DNA of 64,000 nt from Methylobacterium sp. Leaf117 (lineage in GTDB: Bacteria; Pseudomonadota; Alphaproteobacteria; Rhizobiales; Beijerinckiaceae), in NCBI RefSeq assembly GCF_001422985.1, contig NZ_LMNL01000012.1, forward strand, positions 251,096 through 315,095, given 5' to 3'. The notes under the pieces were generated by a model. That model was not told where the DNA came from, ran no database searches, and saw nothing but the letters and a program-made list of their open reading frames with translations. Within the stretch, counting starts at the first letter, position 1; each line of letters starts with the position of its first letter. The position numbers and the translations under genes were made by a program. Below, in pieces: positions 17,391 to 26,968 of the stretch.

Positions 17391-17854
17391 CCTCCGCCGC
17401 CTCGCCCGATCCGTCGCCGGACGCGCTGCCGCAAGCCCTGTCCCTTGCCGAGACCGTGGCCTTCCTCGCATCGGCCTTCCCGCAGATGGAGGCCGGCGGC
17501 CGGACCTATCACCTCGTGGAGGTCGGCCCCGGCCTCGCCCGGATGCGGATGGACCACCACGACCGCCATCTCCGCCCCGGCGGCACGGTCTCCGGTCCGT
17601 CGATGATGGCGCTGGCCGACTACGCCCTCTACGCGGCGATCCTGGCCAGCCTCGGCCCGGTGGCGCTCGCCGTCACCACCAGCCTCAACTTCAACTTCCT
17701 GCGCAGGCCCGGCCCAACCGGGCTGCTCGGTACCGCCCGCCTGCTCAAGCTCGGCCGGCGTCTCGCGGTCGGCGAGGTCCATATCACCGGGCCGGACGGC
17801 GCCCCCCTGGTCTGCCACGCCACCGGCACCTACGCGATCCCGCCGAATCGCTGA
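17342..17854 (+). CDS. PaaI-type hotdog thioesterase
   Basis: Up to 170 aa. The domain spans FPQMEAGGRTYHLVEVGPGL to the end, with GGTVSGPSMMALADYALYAA (hotdog helix) and LNFNFLRRP, typical of PaaI/YbgC-like acyl-CoA thioesterases. The start is uncertain: the frame opens with TTG codons at 17342, 17354 and 17366 inside a 12-bp tandem repeat, and no ATG precedes the domain except at the M of FPQM. The repeat-coded Pro/Thr/His N-terminus may be translated or may be leader. The divergent neighbour is the CoA-binding protein 68 bp away, a sensible functional pairing. Confidence 0.75.
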   Translation: MPHTLPDTLPHTSPDPASAASPDPSPDALPQALSLAETVAFLASAFPQMEAGGRTYHLVEVGPGLARMRMDHHDRHLRPGGTVSGPSMMALADYALYAAILASLGPVALAVTTSLNFNFLRRPGPTGLLGTARLLKLGRRLAVGEVHITGPDGAPLVCHATGTYAIPPNR

Positions 17855-17881
17855 GGCCGGATCGCTGGCACCGCCGGAGGT

Positions 17882-19636
17882 TCAGCCGCCAAAGGCGTCA
17901 AGCGCAGCGTGCAGGCGGCGGCGGAAATCCGCGCGGCGCCGCCCCAGCCGGGCGGCCTCGGCGGGGTCGCGGGTGGCACCCTCGGCCAGGGTCAGCGCAC
18001 CTATCTGGTATGCCACATAACAGCACAGCATGACATCGATCAGCGCCGGATCGAGGGGGCGATTCCGTGTGACCTCGACGCGACCCTGCAGGTATACGCC
18101 GGCCTGCTTTGGCAGGTCGAACTCGACGATCGCGGCGGCCAGATCCCACGCGATATCCTGCGCCCCGATCAGGTCGTGCCCCGCCGCATGGTCGAGCGCG
18201 TCGGCCTTCAGGAGCCGCCCATCGGGCAGCGTCAGCCACTTCCAGGGCTGCATCCGGTTGTCGGTCTCGACCCGTCGCACCCCCCGCTCCAGCGCCGCGA
18301 GCCGCACCTCCGACCACCGCTCCAGAGCCCGCGCCCGCTCTGCGCCCAGGGCCTCCCCGGCATTGTGCCGGGCCATCGCCACCAGCGTGGACAGGTCCGC
18401 CCCGGCCTCCGGCGGGGCCGGAAACGCCGTGGCCCGGAAAGCCAGATAGTCGCCGATCCGGGCGATCCAGGCCTCCCCCTGGTCCGCCCGCAGGGGCACC
18501 GCCTCCCCGTGCCAGCGCTCCACCAGGAAGCCGTGGCGCAGGCCCGCCACCTCCGGGATGAACCCGGCCGCCTGGAGCGCCCGGGCCGTCGCGTGCTTGC
18601 GCCGGGTCTCGGATCCGAGACCTACGAATTTGATATGCCAGGTGGTGTTTCCCTGTTGCATCAGGAACTTGCGTCGTTCCTGCCAGGCATTCACCGGCGA
18701 CCAGTCGCCCGGATCGGCCCAGAATTGGCGGCGCCAGCCCCCGCCGGACATGTCCTCCAGGGGCGCCGGTTCACCCCCCACGAGGTCGGTGACCCAGGCC
18801 CCGAGCGCCTGATCCGGCCGCTCCGGCGCACCCGCCCAGGCGTCGAACGACAGGGTCCGGCGGGCTATCCGCGCCCAAAGCCGGCGGTGCTTTTCCGAGG
18901 CCTGCGGCCCCGGCATTCCGTCGTGGCTCGGGAACAGGGTGACCCGATCCTCCGCCACCCCGAGCCGGTCGAGCGCATCGAGCACCGCCCCGAAGGAGCT
19001 GCCCGACAGGCCCGGCCCCTCGTCCACCACGGCCACATTCCGGGCCGCCCGGATCGTCGCCTCCACCGCCTCCGACAGGGCCAGGTGCCGCCGGAACGGG
19101 TGCCCCACCGGCCGCACCGTGAGCAGGCGCCGGCTGCCGATTCCGGCCGCCACCATGGCGGCGAGCGGCGCCCCGATGCTGCGCAGGCCGATCACCAGCG
19201 TGTCCGGCGCGAGCCCCGCGGTCCGCGCGGCGATCCCGTAAGTCTCTGGATATATTGCGTAAAACGCAAAGCCCTCGGCCCATCGCGTGGCGATCTCCGG
19301 CGGCAGGGCCAGCCCGGCGAGCTCCGCCAGAGCCCCGTCGAGATCCGGCACGTCGCGGTGAAATCCGCCCGCCCAGGAGGCCAGGACCGCCTCGGCCAGC
19401 CGCAGGATCAGCCCCGTCGCGCCGTCCTGGGCCGGGGAGGGGGCATCGGTGCCGCGGGCCGAAAGGTCAGCATCCGCAAGGCCTTGCAGCAACATCCCGG
19501 CCGCGATCAAAGCCGCCGCCAGGGCCTCGTGCCGGCGCAGGCCCTCGGCGTCTCGCGCCGCCCCGAGCCCGCCCGCGATCTCCGCAATGAGGTCGCGCGG
19601 GTCTTGGGGGCGATCCCGCTTGCCGAACACGATCAC
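17882..19636 (-). CDS. PRTase-like / aminoglycoside-phosphotransferase-like fusion protein
   Basis: 584 aa from the GTG at 19636, which overlaps the preceding stop by 4 bp (GTGA); the longer frame upstream is a shadow of the neighbour. The middle part carries NVAVVDEGPGLSGSSFGAVL, like the PRPP-binding loop of phosphoribosyltransferases. The C-terminal half (KFVGLGSETRRKHATARALQ ... WLTLPDGRLLKADALDHAAG, DIAWDLAAAIVEFDL) resembles kinases of the APH type, though the usual HGD motif is altered. Last gene of the inositol/glycosyltransferase operon. It may modify the product with a phosphosugar or phosphate. Domain calls are by eye only. Confidence 0.7.
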   Translation of the reverse strand: MIVFGKRDRPQDPRDLIAEIAGGLGAARDAEGLRRHEALAAALIAAGMLLQGLADADLSARGTDAPSPAQDGATGLILRLAEAVLASWAGGFHRDVPDLDGALAELAGLALPPEIATRWAEGFAFYAIYPETYGIAARTAGLAPDTLVIGLRSIGAPLAAMVAAGIGSRRLLTVRPVGHPFRRHLALSEAVEATIRAARNVAVVDEGPGLSGSSFGAVLDALDRLGVAEDRVTLFPSHDGMPGPQASEKHRRLWARIARRTLSFDAWAGAPERPDQALGAWVTDLVGGEPAPLEDMSGGGWRRQFWADPGDWSPVNAWQERRKFLMQQGNTTWHIKFVGLGSETRRKHATARALQAAGFIPEVAGLRHGFLVERWHGEAVPLRADQGEAWIARIGDYLAFRATAFPAPPEAGADLSTLVAMARHNAGEALGAERARALERWSEVRLAALERGVRRVETDNRMQPWKWLTLPDGRLLKADALDHAAGHDLIGAQDIAWDLAAAIVEFDLPKQAGVYLQGRVEVTRNRPLDPALIDVMLCCYVAYQIGALTLAEGATRDPAEAARLGRRRADFRRRLHAALDAFGG

Positions 19637-20547
19637 CGGTGGACGGCAGCGCTCACCCGCCCCGGTGCATAGCGGCGCACCATCGCGGCGCAGAATTCGG
19701 CGAACTCGTTGGGATCCTGGGGCGGACTGGTGTGGTGCGGCGCCAGTCCGCGATGCTCCGGCGTGAAGCAGAACGTCACCGTGACGTCGAAATCCTCCAG
19801 CGCCCGCATCTGCCGATCGAACCAATCGAGGGCGTTGGGGCGGAAGCTGTCGGCCCAGGACAGGCCGGTGCGCAGGTAGGTCACCCCGAGGCGCTTCATC
19901 CAGGCCACCGCCTCGTCCAAGCGGTGGTCCTCGTAGTGGAACCACTGGCACAGCCCCAAAGCCGGGGTATGCCGGGCGAACGCCTCCAGGGCCAGCTTCG
20001 GCGTGCCGTCCTGGCGCAGCAAGCCCATGTGGAAATGGCGGTAATAGGAGGAACCCTCGGCCTCCCGATGGCGGGTGGTGGCCTCCCATTCGCGCGGCAG
20101 ATCGTAGAGGCTGTACCAATGGATGCGCGGCGCCTGGCCGATCAGCAGCTCCGCCGTCCGGTCGACGCCCCAGCGCTGCACCTCCTCGGCGCCGAAGGTC
20201 GAAATGCCCACCTCCGAGACCCAGACCGGCAGGTGCGTCACCGCCCGGATCTCGGCGATCTTGGCCGGCCATTCGTGGACCTGCCAGAGGTTCCAATCGA
20301 GGGGAAAGCCGTGCACCGCCACGGCATCCACCGCATCGAGGGCGCCCGCCCGCTCCATGCGCCGGATGAAGCCCGGATCGATCGGAGAGATCCCGCCAAG
20401 CACCCGCGGCAGGCTCGGGTTTTCCGCCCGGATGGCATGGCCGGCGGCGCTCACCATCTCGGCGAACAGGCGCCACTCGGGGTCAAGCTCCGGGTCCCAA
20501 TGGGATTTGTTGTTAGGCTCGTTCCAGAGCATCGCGGCTTCGATCAC
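19633..20547 (-). CDS. Glycoside-hydrolase-like TIM-barrel protein
   Basis: 304 aa. MLWNEPNNKSHWDPELDPEW near the start (acid/base Glu after Asn, the clan GH-A N-E-P motif) and LPVWVSEVGISTFGAEE with the second Glu (nucleophile position) suggest a retaining GH-A barrel, as in beta-xylosidases and beta-glucosidases. It has no signal peptide, so it is cytoplasmic. GTG start overlaps the methyltransferase stop by 4 bp (GTGA). In this operon it may trim or rearrange a glycoside intermediate. Confidence in a barrel glycosidase is good; the substrate is unknown. Confidence 0.78.
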   Translation of the reverse strand: MIEAAMLWNEPNNKSHWDPELDPEWRLFAEMVSAAGHAIRAENPSLPRVLGGISPIDPGFIRRMERAGALDAVDAVAVHGFPLDWNLWQVHEWPAKIAEIRAVTHLPVWVSEVGISTFGAEEVQRWGVDRTAELLIGQAPRIHWYSLYDLPREWEATTRHREAEGSSYYRHFHMGLLRQDGTPKLALEAFARHTPALGLCQWFHYEDHRLDEAVAWMKRLGVTYLRTGLSWADSFRPNALDWFDRQMRALEDFDVTVTFCFTPEHRGLAPHHTSPPQDPNEFAEFCAAMVRRYAPGRVSAAVHR

Positions 20548-21308
20548 GCGGGGATCTCCTGTGCCGGGCGCGCCGGATAGACCGCCCCGGGCGCGGCCTT
20601 CTCCGCGCAACGGCAGAGATAGACCTCCTCCTCCGGGTGCCCCACGATGGCAAAGCCGCTCGCCCGCAGCATGGCCTCGGTGCAGGCGCGGTTGGGCACC
20701 CACCAGTTGGTCGGATCGCCCGCGTAGCGCTCCTCGATGAAGTGCAGCTTCGGGTAACCGGCTTCGGCGAAGGGCGCGGGTTCGAAGAAATCGTAGTCGC
20801 CGGCCACGGGCACCACCTCGCGCGAGCCGCGCTGCATCGACTGGAACACCAGCAGGTCCTTCGCCACGGTCTCGCGGATGAGGTCCAGCGCCAGGAGCGG
20901 GTGCCGCAGGTGGTAGAGCACGCCCATGAACAGCACGACGTCGAAGCGCTCGCCCAGCGCCCCGACGTCGTAGACCGACCCCTGCGCGAAGGTGATGTCC
21001 TGTCCCGTCACCCGGGCGGCGAAGCGGGCCTGCGCCAGGTAGCGCGCATCGGAATCGAGGCCGAGGACCCGCGCCGCGCCCCGTCGTTTCATCTCGATGG
21101 CGTAGAAGCCGCCGTTGCAGCCGATGTCGAGAACGCTCTTTCCCGTCAGGTCCGCCGGAAGAGCATCGGCGAAACCGCGCCATTTGAGCGCCGGATAATC
21201 CCCGAGGAAATGGTTCGGGGCGGTCCAGACGCCGTCGAGGTTCATGTTGTGGAACCACGGGCCGAGCGCGTCGATCTCGCCGCGCAGGCGATCCTCGGAT
21301 CTCATCAT
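20544..21308 (-). CDS. SAM-dependent methyltransferase (CmoB-like fold)
   Basis: 254 aa. Class I motifs: VLDIGCNGGFYAIEMKRRGA (motif I), LGLDSDARYL, FDVVLFMGVLYHL (motif IV). The N-terminal LGPWFHNMNLDGVWTAPNHF resembles CmoB, the tRNA uridine carboxymethyltransferase, but the operon context argues for a small-molecule or glycan substrate. From memory it resembles the Rta_06860 methyltransferase family (TIGR04290), which lives in conserved glycosyltransferase neighbourhoods. The ATG at 21308 is 10 bp after the phosphatase stop; the next gene overlaps by GTGA. Confidence 0.85.
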   Translation of the reverse strand: MMRSEDRLRGEIDALGPWFHNMNLDGVWTAPNHFLGDYPALKWRGFADALPADLTGKSVLDIGCNGGFYAIEMKRRGAARVLGLDSDARYLAQARFAARVTGQDITFAQGSVYDVGALGERFDVVLFMGVLYHLRHPLLALDLIRETVAKDLLVFQSMQRGSREVVPVAGDYDFFEPAPFAEAGYPKLHFIEERYAGDPTNWWVPNRACTEAMLRASGFAIVGHPEEEVYLCRCAEKAAPGAVYPARPAQEIPA

Positions 21309-21318
21309 GGCGAACCCC

Positions 21319-21902
21319 TCATGTCAGGTGAGCCGTGCCGTTGAGGCTGTAAACCCGGCCGCCCCCGGGCCAGAGCTCGACGACGCTGATCGAGGCCGGC
21401 TCGACCACGAGGCGATCATAGGACGCGACGGAGAGCCCGAGGACATGCAGCAGGACGGCGCGGATGACGTCGCCATGACTGACCGCGATCAGGCATCCCT
21501 CCGGTCGCCCCGTCAGGGCCGCCATGGCGCGAACCTGCGCCTCGCCCATGCTCTCGCCGCCGGGCGGACGGTTGTCCGCTCTGCGGGTGTTCCAGGCCTG
21601 CCAGCGTGAATCGGCAGCGAGATCGGCCAGGGGCCGGCCGGTCCAATCGCCGAAATCGATCTCGTCCAGGCCGGGCTCCTCGGCGATGCCCAGTTCGAGA
21701 GTCCTGGCGATGGGCGCCGCCGTCTCGAGCGTGCGCGCCCGCGGGCTCGACAGCAGCGCCGTCGCCCCGGTTCCGGTCAGAGCGGCACTGACGAGATTCG
21801 CCTCGCGCCGGCCCTGCTCGCTCAAACGAACGCCCTCCATCCGCCCGCACAGGATGCGGTTCAGCCGATCGTGGCTACCGTGGCGGACCAGGACGATCCG
21901 GG

Positions 21903-21906
<4 letters not shown>
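21319..21906 (-). CDS. Histidine phosphatase family protein
   Basis: 195 aa. [13 protein letters not shown] carries the RHG catalytic His; [17 protein letters not shown] and the late His in [16 protein letters not shown] complete the phosphoglycerate-mutase/acid-phosphatase signature. The GTG start at 21906 overlaps the end of the inositol-phosphate synthase gene (GTGA). Placed directly after that enzyme, it could dephosphorylate inositol phosphate or a later phosphorylated intermediate; that is inference from order. Confidence 0.87.
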
Positions 21907-23002
<1,096 letters not shown>

Positions 23003-23006
<4 letters not shown>

Positions 23007-24124
23007 GCGCCGACCTCCTCCATCAGATCAGGGCCTGCCGTCGTCACGACGCGCGCCGCGATAGCGCCGCGTAGGATCGCCTCCAGTTCCGCAGCGCGTT
23101 GCGCGGCGCTGTGGCGGGCAAGGACCCGCGTTCGGGCTGCCGTGCCGATGCGACGGCGAACCGCCTCCGGCTGCAGCCGCAGGATCGACAGCACGTCCTC
23201 AGGCTCCTGCGCCGTGATGATCTCGGAGCCCGGCGTCAGGATGGTGTCGAGGCCATCCCACGTGTCGCTGATGATGGTTGTGCCGATACAGGCCGCCTCG
23301 AACAGACGTACGCTCGGGCTGTAGCCCGCTCGGATCATGTCCCCCCGGGTGACGTTCAGGGTGTAGCGGCTTGCCGCGTAGAAGGCCGGGTGCCGGTCAG
23401 GAGGCAGGTGCGCGATCCGCGTGACGTTCGCCGGCCAATCGATCCCATCCGGATATTGCGGCCCGGCGACGCAGAAACGGAGGTCCAGCGAACGGCGCGC
23501 CGGCTCGATCATCAGGCGCTCCAGCGTTGGCTGGCGATCGGGACTATAGGTCCCGAGGTAGGAGAGATCGTAGACCACCTCACGCTCCAGCGCAGGATAG
23601 GCCTGCGGATCGACGGAGCAGTACAGGGCACGGGCGATCGGTGAGCCATAGGCTTCTTCTAGGAGGCGGAGGGTCCGGCCGCCGGTGAAGGACAGATAAA
23701 GGTCGTACTCCGCGATCTGGTGTGCAGCGAGGTAGGCGCAATCCCCAGCTTCGAGGCGTGCCAGTGTGACGGGCGTGTCGATATCGTAGAAGGCGCGAAG
23801 CCCACGGGCCCAATCGAAGATCCGGTCGCCGATGGCGATGCCGTCGGGCACGTAAGACCCGACGATGACCGCATCGGCCGATGCAATCGCCTCCCGGTGC
23901 TCCTCCAGCGCCGCAAGATCCGGATAGAGCGCGAAGCGGCAGAAACCTGGTTCAGCCAGATCGCGATGCTCCGCGTACCAGGGCACGTCGCGTTCCAGGA
24001 ACAGCACGTCGTTGCCGCGGGCGGTAAAGGCTTTCAGAAGAGCGCGGTAGGTCGTGGCATGGCCGTTGCCCCAGGAAGACGACAGGCTCAGGCCGAGAAC
24101 CACGAGGCGGAGAGGGCGGCTCAC
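23003..24124 (-). CDS. CgeB-like glycosyltransferase
   Basis: 373 aa. [23 protein letters not shown] opens the family's N-terminal Rossmann domain. The C-terminal [38 protein letters not shown] is the CgeB/Glyco_trans_1_2 signature (GT-B nucleotide-sugar site with the conserved Glu). Cytoplasmic, no membrane segment. Its ends overlap its neighbours by 4 bp on both sides (ATGA). Donor and acceptor sugars are not predictable. One of three full-length CgeB-like enzymes in the operon. Confidence 0.85.
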
Positions 24125-25227
24125 GCGACGCTCCGTGCCGGCGTCAGGGTGCCCTTCCGCTTAGCCTCGCTTCTCAAGATCGCGTCGACCTCAGAACCGC
24201 GCCGCGCGTAGGTGTGATCGGCGCTGATCCGGGCCTTCGCGCCCTCGCCAATCTGCCGCGCACGGACCGGCGTCAAAGCCGCAAGGTGCTCGGCGACTTC
24301 GCGCCCGTCGCGCGCGACCAGTACCTCCTTGTCGGGCTCAAGAAACAGTTCGATCCCGTCCCAGGCATCGGTAATGAGGCAAGCTCCAGCTCCGGCTGCT
24401 TCGAACACACGGGTGGCCGGCGAGAAGCCCACCGCCGCCATGCTTTCGCGGGCGATGTTCAACACCGCCAGCGGCGTCGTGTTGAAGGCATTGTGCTCCC
24501 GCGTGTAGACATGACCGAGGTGGTGCACATTGGTCGGCAGGCCTCGACTTTCCCAGCCGCTTCCGCCCAGCAGAAAGCGTCGACCCGGCAGCCGGATTGC
24601 AGCATCGAGGAAGAAGGCGTCGACCCGCGCCTCGCGGTCAGGCAGGCGGTTCCCCAGGAAGGCGAGGTCTGCGGCAAAGCGCGGTTCGGGAGGAACCGGG
24701 TGGTGCGTGGAAGGATCGAGCGCGTTGTAGATCGGAATGCAGCGGCGCGCGCCAAACTGTTCGTAGGCGGTGATAACCGGCGGTCCGCCACCATAGGTCA
24801 GTACAAGGTCGAGTTCCGGCATAGCGCGATGCAGCCCGTGATCGGGGTTGCTGCGCATCTCGGCGAGGGTCGCTGGCGCGTCAACGTCCCAGAAAATGCG
24901 GATTGCCTCCGGTCGCGACGCTGCGATAACCCCCTGTAAAAGCTCGTCATCGAAGATTCCGACGCCGCTCGCCTTGACCACGACATCGGCCCCGGCCGCT
25001 TCCGCAGCCACGCTACGCATCGCCTCCAGCGTGGCAGAATAGACCTTCACTTCGGCATACGGCGGCGGATCGATGTCACGATGCTGCTGGCGATCAAAGG
25101 CATCGGGCTCGTAGAAGGTGATGCGATGGCCATACCGCGCGAGGTCGCTGAGCAGGCCACGATAATAGGTCGCTGCGCCGTTCCAGTAGGATGACAGGAG
25201 GCTGGAGCCGTAGAAGGCGATCTTCAT
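24121..25227 (-). CDS. CgeB-like glycosyltransferase
   Basis: 368 aa. MKIAFYGSSLLSSYWNGAATY at the start and FSPATRVFEAAGAGACLITDAWDG ... EVLVARDGREVAEHL in the donor-binding half define a CgeB-type GT-B glycosyltransferase. The ATG at 25227 overlaps the previous stop (ATGA) and is preferred over the longer frame from 25254. It resembles the enzyme at 23003 in plan but is clearly diverged, so the operon probably adds several different sugars in sequence. Confidence 0.85.
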   Translation of the reverse strand: MKIAFYGSSLLSSYWNGAATYYRGLLSDLARYGHRITFYEPDAFDRQQHRDIDPPPYAEVKVYSATLEAMRSVAAEAAGADVVVKASGVGIFDDELLQGVIAASRPEAIRIFWDVDAPATLAEMRSNPDHGLHRAMPELDLVLTYGGGPPVITAYEQFGARRCIPIYNALDPSTHHPVPPEPRFAADLAFLGNRLPDREARVDAFFLDAAIRLPGRRFLLGGSGWESRGLPTNVHHLGHVYTREHNAFNTTPLAVLNIARESMAAVGFSPATRVFEAAGAGACLITDAWDGIELFLEPDKEVLVARDGREVAEHLAALTPVRARQIGEGAKARISADHTYARRGSEVDAILRSEAKRKGTLTPARSVA

Positions 25228-26348
25228 GCGGATCTCTCCAGAGGTTCGATGCATATCCCGGGTGCGCGCAGGCCCGCGACGATGCCGAGCAACTCCGCGG
25301 CCCGATGCGCGCAGGTGTGACGCGCCGCGATGGTGGCGAGGCCGTTCGCCCGGAGGGATGCGCGCAAGTCCGGGTCTTTGCGAAGCGCCGTCAGGTGACG
25401 CGCCATCGCGGCTCCATCGCGGGCGACCAGATAATCGGTCCCCGGCCGAAAGAGGCCTTCCGTGTCATCCCAGGGCGCACAGGCGAGGGGAATACCGCAG
25501 GCCAGCGCCTCGAAGACACGGATCGTCGGGATACCTGGTAGATGCCGGACGTAGAAGCGACGCGGCACATGGATCGTGGCGAGGTGCTGCGCAAAAAGCG
25601 ACGGCGCTAAAGCGTTGGGCGCCCAGCCGCGATAGCGCGCGCCGTGGCGCTCCAAAGCTCGGATTGCCAGCTCCGGGTAGCGGACGCCAAAGATATCGAG
25701 GTCGAGGCCAGCATCGTTCGCCGGGGCGAAAAGGTAGGTTTCGAGTTCCTCGCTCCGTTCGTCATCACCCCAATTACCGATCCAGATCAAACCGGCCCGC
25801 ACATTTTCGACGGCTGGAGGATGGAACAATCGGATGTCGGCGGCCTCATGCCAGACGAAAACACGCTGCCCCCATCCCCAGTCCCGATAGACCGAGGCCA
25901 ATGTCTCACCGAACGCGAGAACACCATCAAAGCCGGAAAGGTCGAAGCGACGCATCTCGTCAGGCGCGCTGACCGCGCGGTGATGGGTGTCATGGAACAA
26001 AAGCGTGTAGCGAGCTCCGCCTTTGCGCCGTGCGCCCAAAGCAGCGGCGAGCTCGGGAGCGTTCCATTCGTGAACGACGACGACATCCGCATCCGCAACG
26101 CGATCGACAACTGAGCCAACCTGAGGATAGATCACCGAGTTCAAGTCCGGATAAGCCCTGCGATACGCCTCCATTCCGGAGGATCCATGGTCGCGGATCA
26201 GGTTCTCCAGGCTCCAGGCGCCCTCCGGCTCGTAAGCTTCGACAGCATGCCCAAGGGCCATCAGTTCGCGCAGCACACCGCGGAGGAAGTGGGCATTGCC
26301 GTGGTTCCAGCATGAGGCGAGCGAGTGGGTGAAGTAGGCGATCCTCAT
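25224..26348 (-). CDS. CgeB-like glycosyltransferase
   Basis: 374 aa. MRIAYFTHSLASCWNHGNAHF, LLFHDTHHRAVSAPDEMR, and the donor-site block IPTIRVFEALACGIPLACAPWDDTEG ... DYLVARDGAAMARHL. The ATG at 26348 overlaps the stop of the glycosyltransferase fragment by 4 bp (ATGA); a longer frame to 26570 is out of family. First intact gene of the operon. Confidence 0.85.
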   Translation of the reverse strand: MRIAYFTHSLASCWNHGNAHFLRGVLRELMALGHAVEAYEPEGAWSLENLIRDHGSSGMEAYRRAYPDLNSVIYPQVGSVVDRVADADVVVVHEWNAPELAAALGARRKGGARYTLLFHDTHHRAVSAPDEMRRFDLSGFDGVLAFGETLASVYRDWGWGQRVFVWHEAADIRLFHPPAVENVRAGLIWIGNWGDDERSEELETYLFAPANDAGLDLDIFGVRYPELAIRALERHGARYRGWAPNALAPSLFAQHLATIHVPRRFYVRHLPGIPTIRVFEALACGIPLACAPWDDTEGLFRPGTDYLVARDGAAMARHLTALRKDPDLRASLRANGLATIAARHTCAHRAAELLGIVAGLRAPGICIEPLERSA

Positions 26349-26884
26349 GCGGCCGCCCCCGCCAGGGAACGGACAGGCGTTCCCGTCCAACATCCGCGGA
26401 AGACCGCGACTACGCCGCTCGTCATCGCGTCGACCCCGTAGCAACTGGAACGCGTGCGGGCTGCAGAACCCTGACGGAGACGTTCGTCGGGATCTTCGAC
26501 CAGCCCCCGGATTGCCGCTGCCGCCCCCTCTGCATCCTCGGGATCGACGAACAGCGCGGCTCCCTTCCACAACTCACGAAAACTCGCGACATCGGAGAGA
26601 ACCAGCGCGCATCCCGCGCTGGCCGCCTCCAGCACAGCGAGGCCGAAGGGCTCGTACCGCGCCAGCGACAGGAAGATCGGCCGCTCGCCGAGTTGGGCCG
26701 CGATGCCCTGATCGTCGAGACGACCGAGGCAATCGAGGTGCATCACCTCCACCCGCTCACCACCGGGGCTCTCCATCGAGCCGGCCGCGCGGAGCGGCCA
26801 GTCAAGGCGCGCGGCCACTTGATCGAGGGTCTCCGCGCGCGCGAAGGCGCACGGTTGTATTTTGAAGGGTCGTGTCGAGGTCAC
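26345..26884 (-). pseudogene. Truncated GT4-type glycosyltransferase (C-terminal half only)
   Basis: The 179-aa frame from a GTG at 26884 covers only the donor-binding half of a GT-B enzyme: RPIFLSLARYEPFGLAVLEA, AGCALVLSDVASFRELW and FVDPEDAEGAAAAI. A normal GT4 enzyme has about 180 more N-terminal residues holding the acceptor domain. No such sequence lies upstream, where the DNA passes directly into the divergent CBS-domain gene. I read it as a remnant left by a deletion, although a 4-bp overlap still links its stop to the next gene. It may still be translated and couple translation into the operon. Confidence 0.6.
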
Positions 26885-26968
26885 AGGGAAAATCGTCGGG
26901 TGCGCGATCGCGGTGGCCCGTCACCTGCGGAGCTGTTAGAGATCCGCCGCTGACCAGGGGAGACGACG

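Noticed and set aside
20548..21258. N-terminal extension of the glycosidase-like protein by a long upstream frame
   Set aside because: It is the methyltransferase gene read in another frame; the GTGA overlap fixes the start at 20547.
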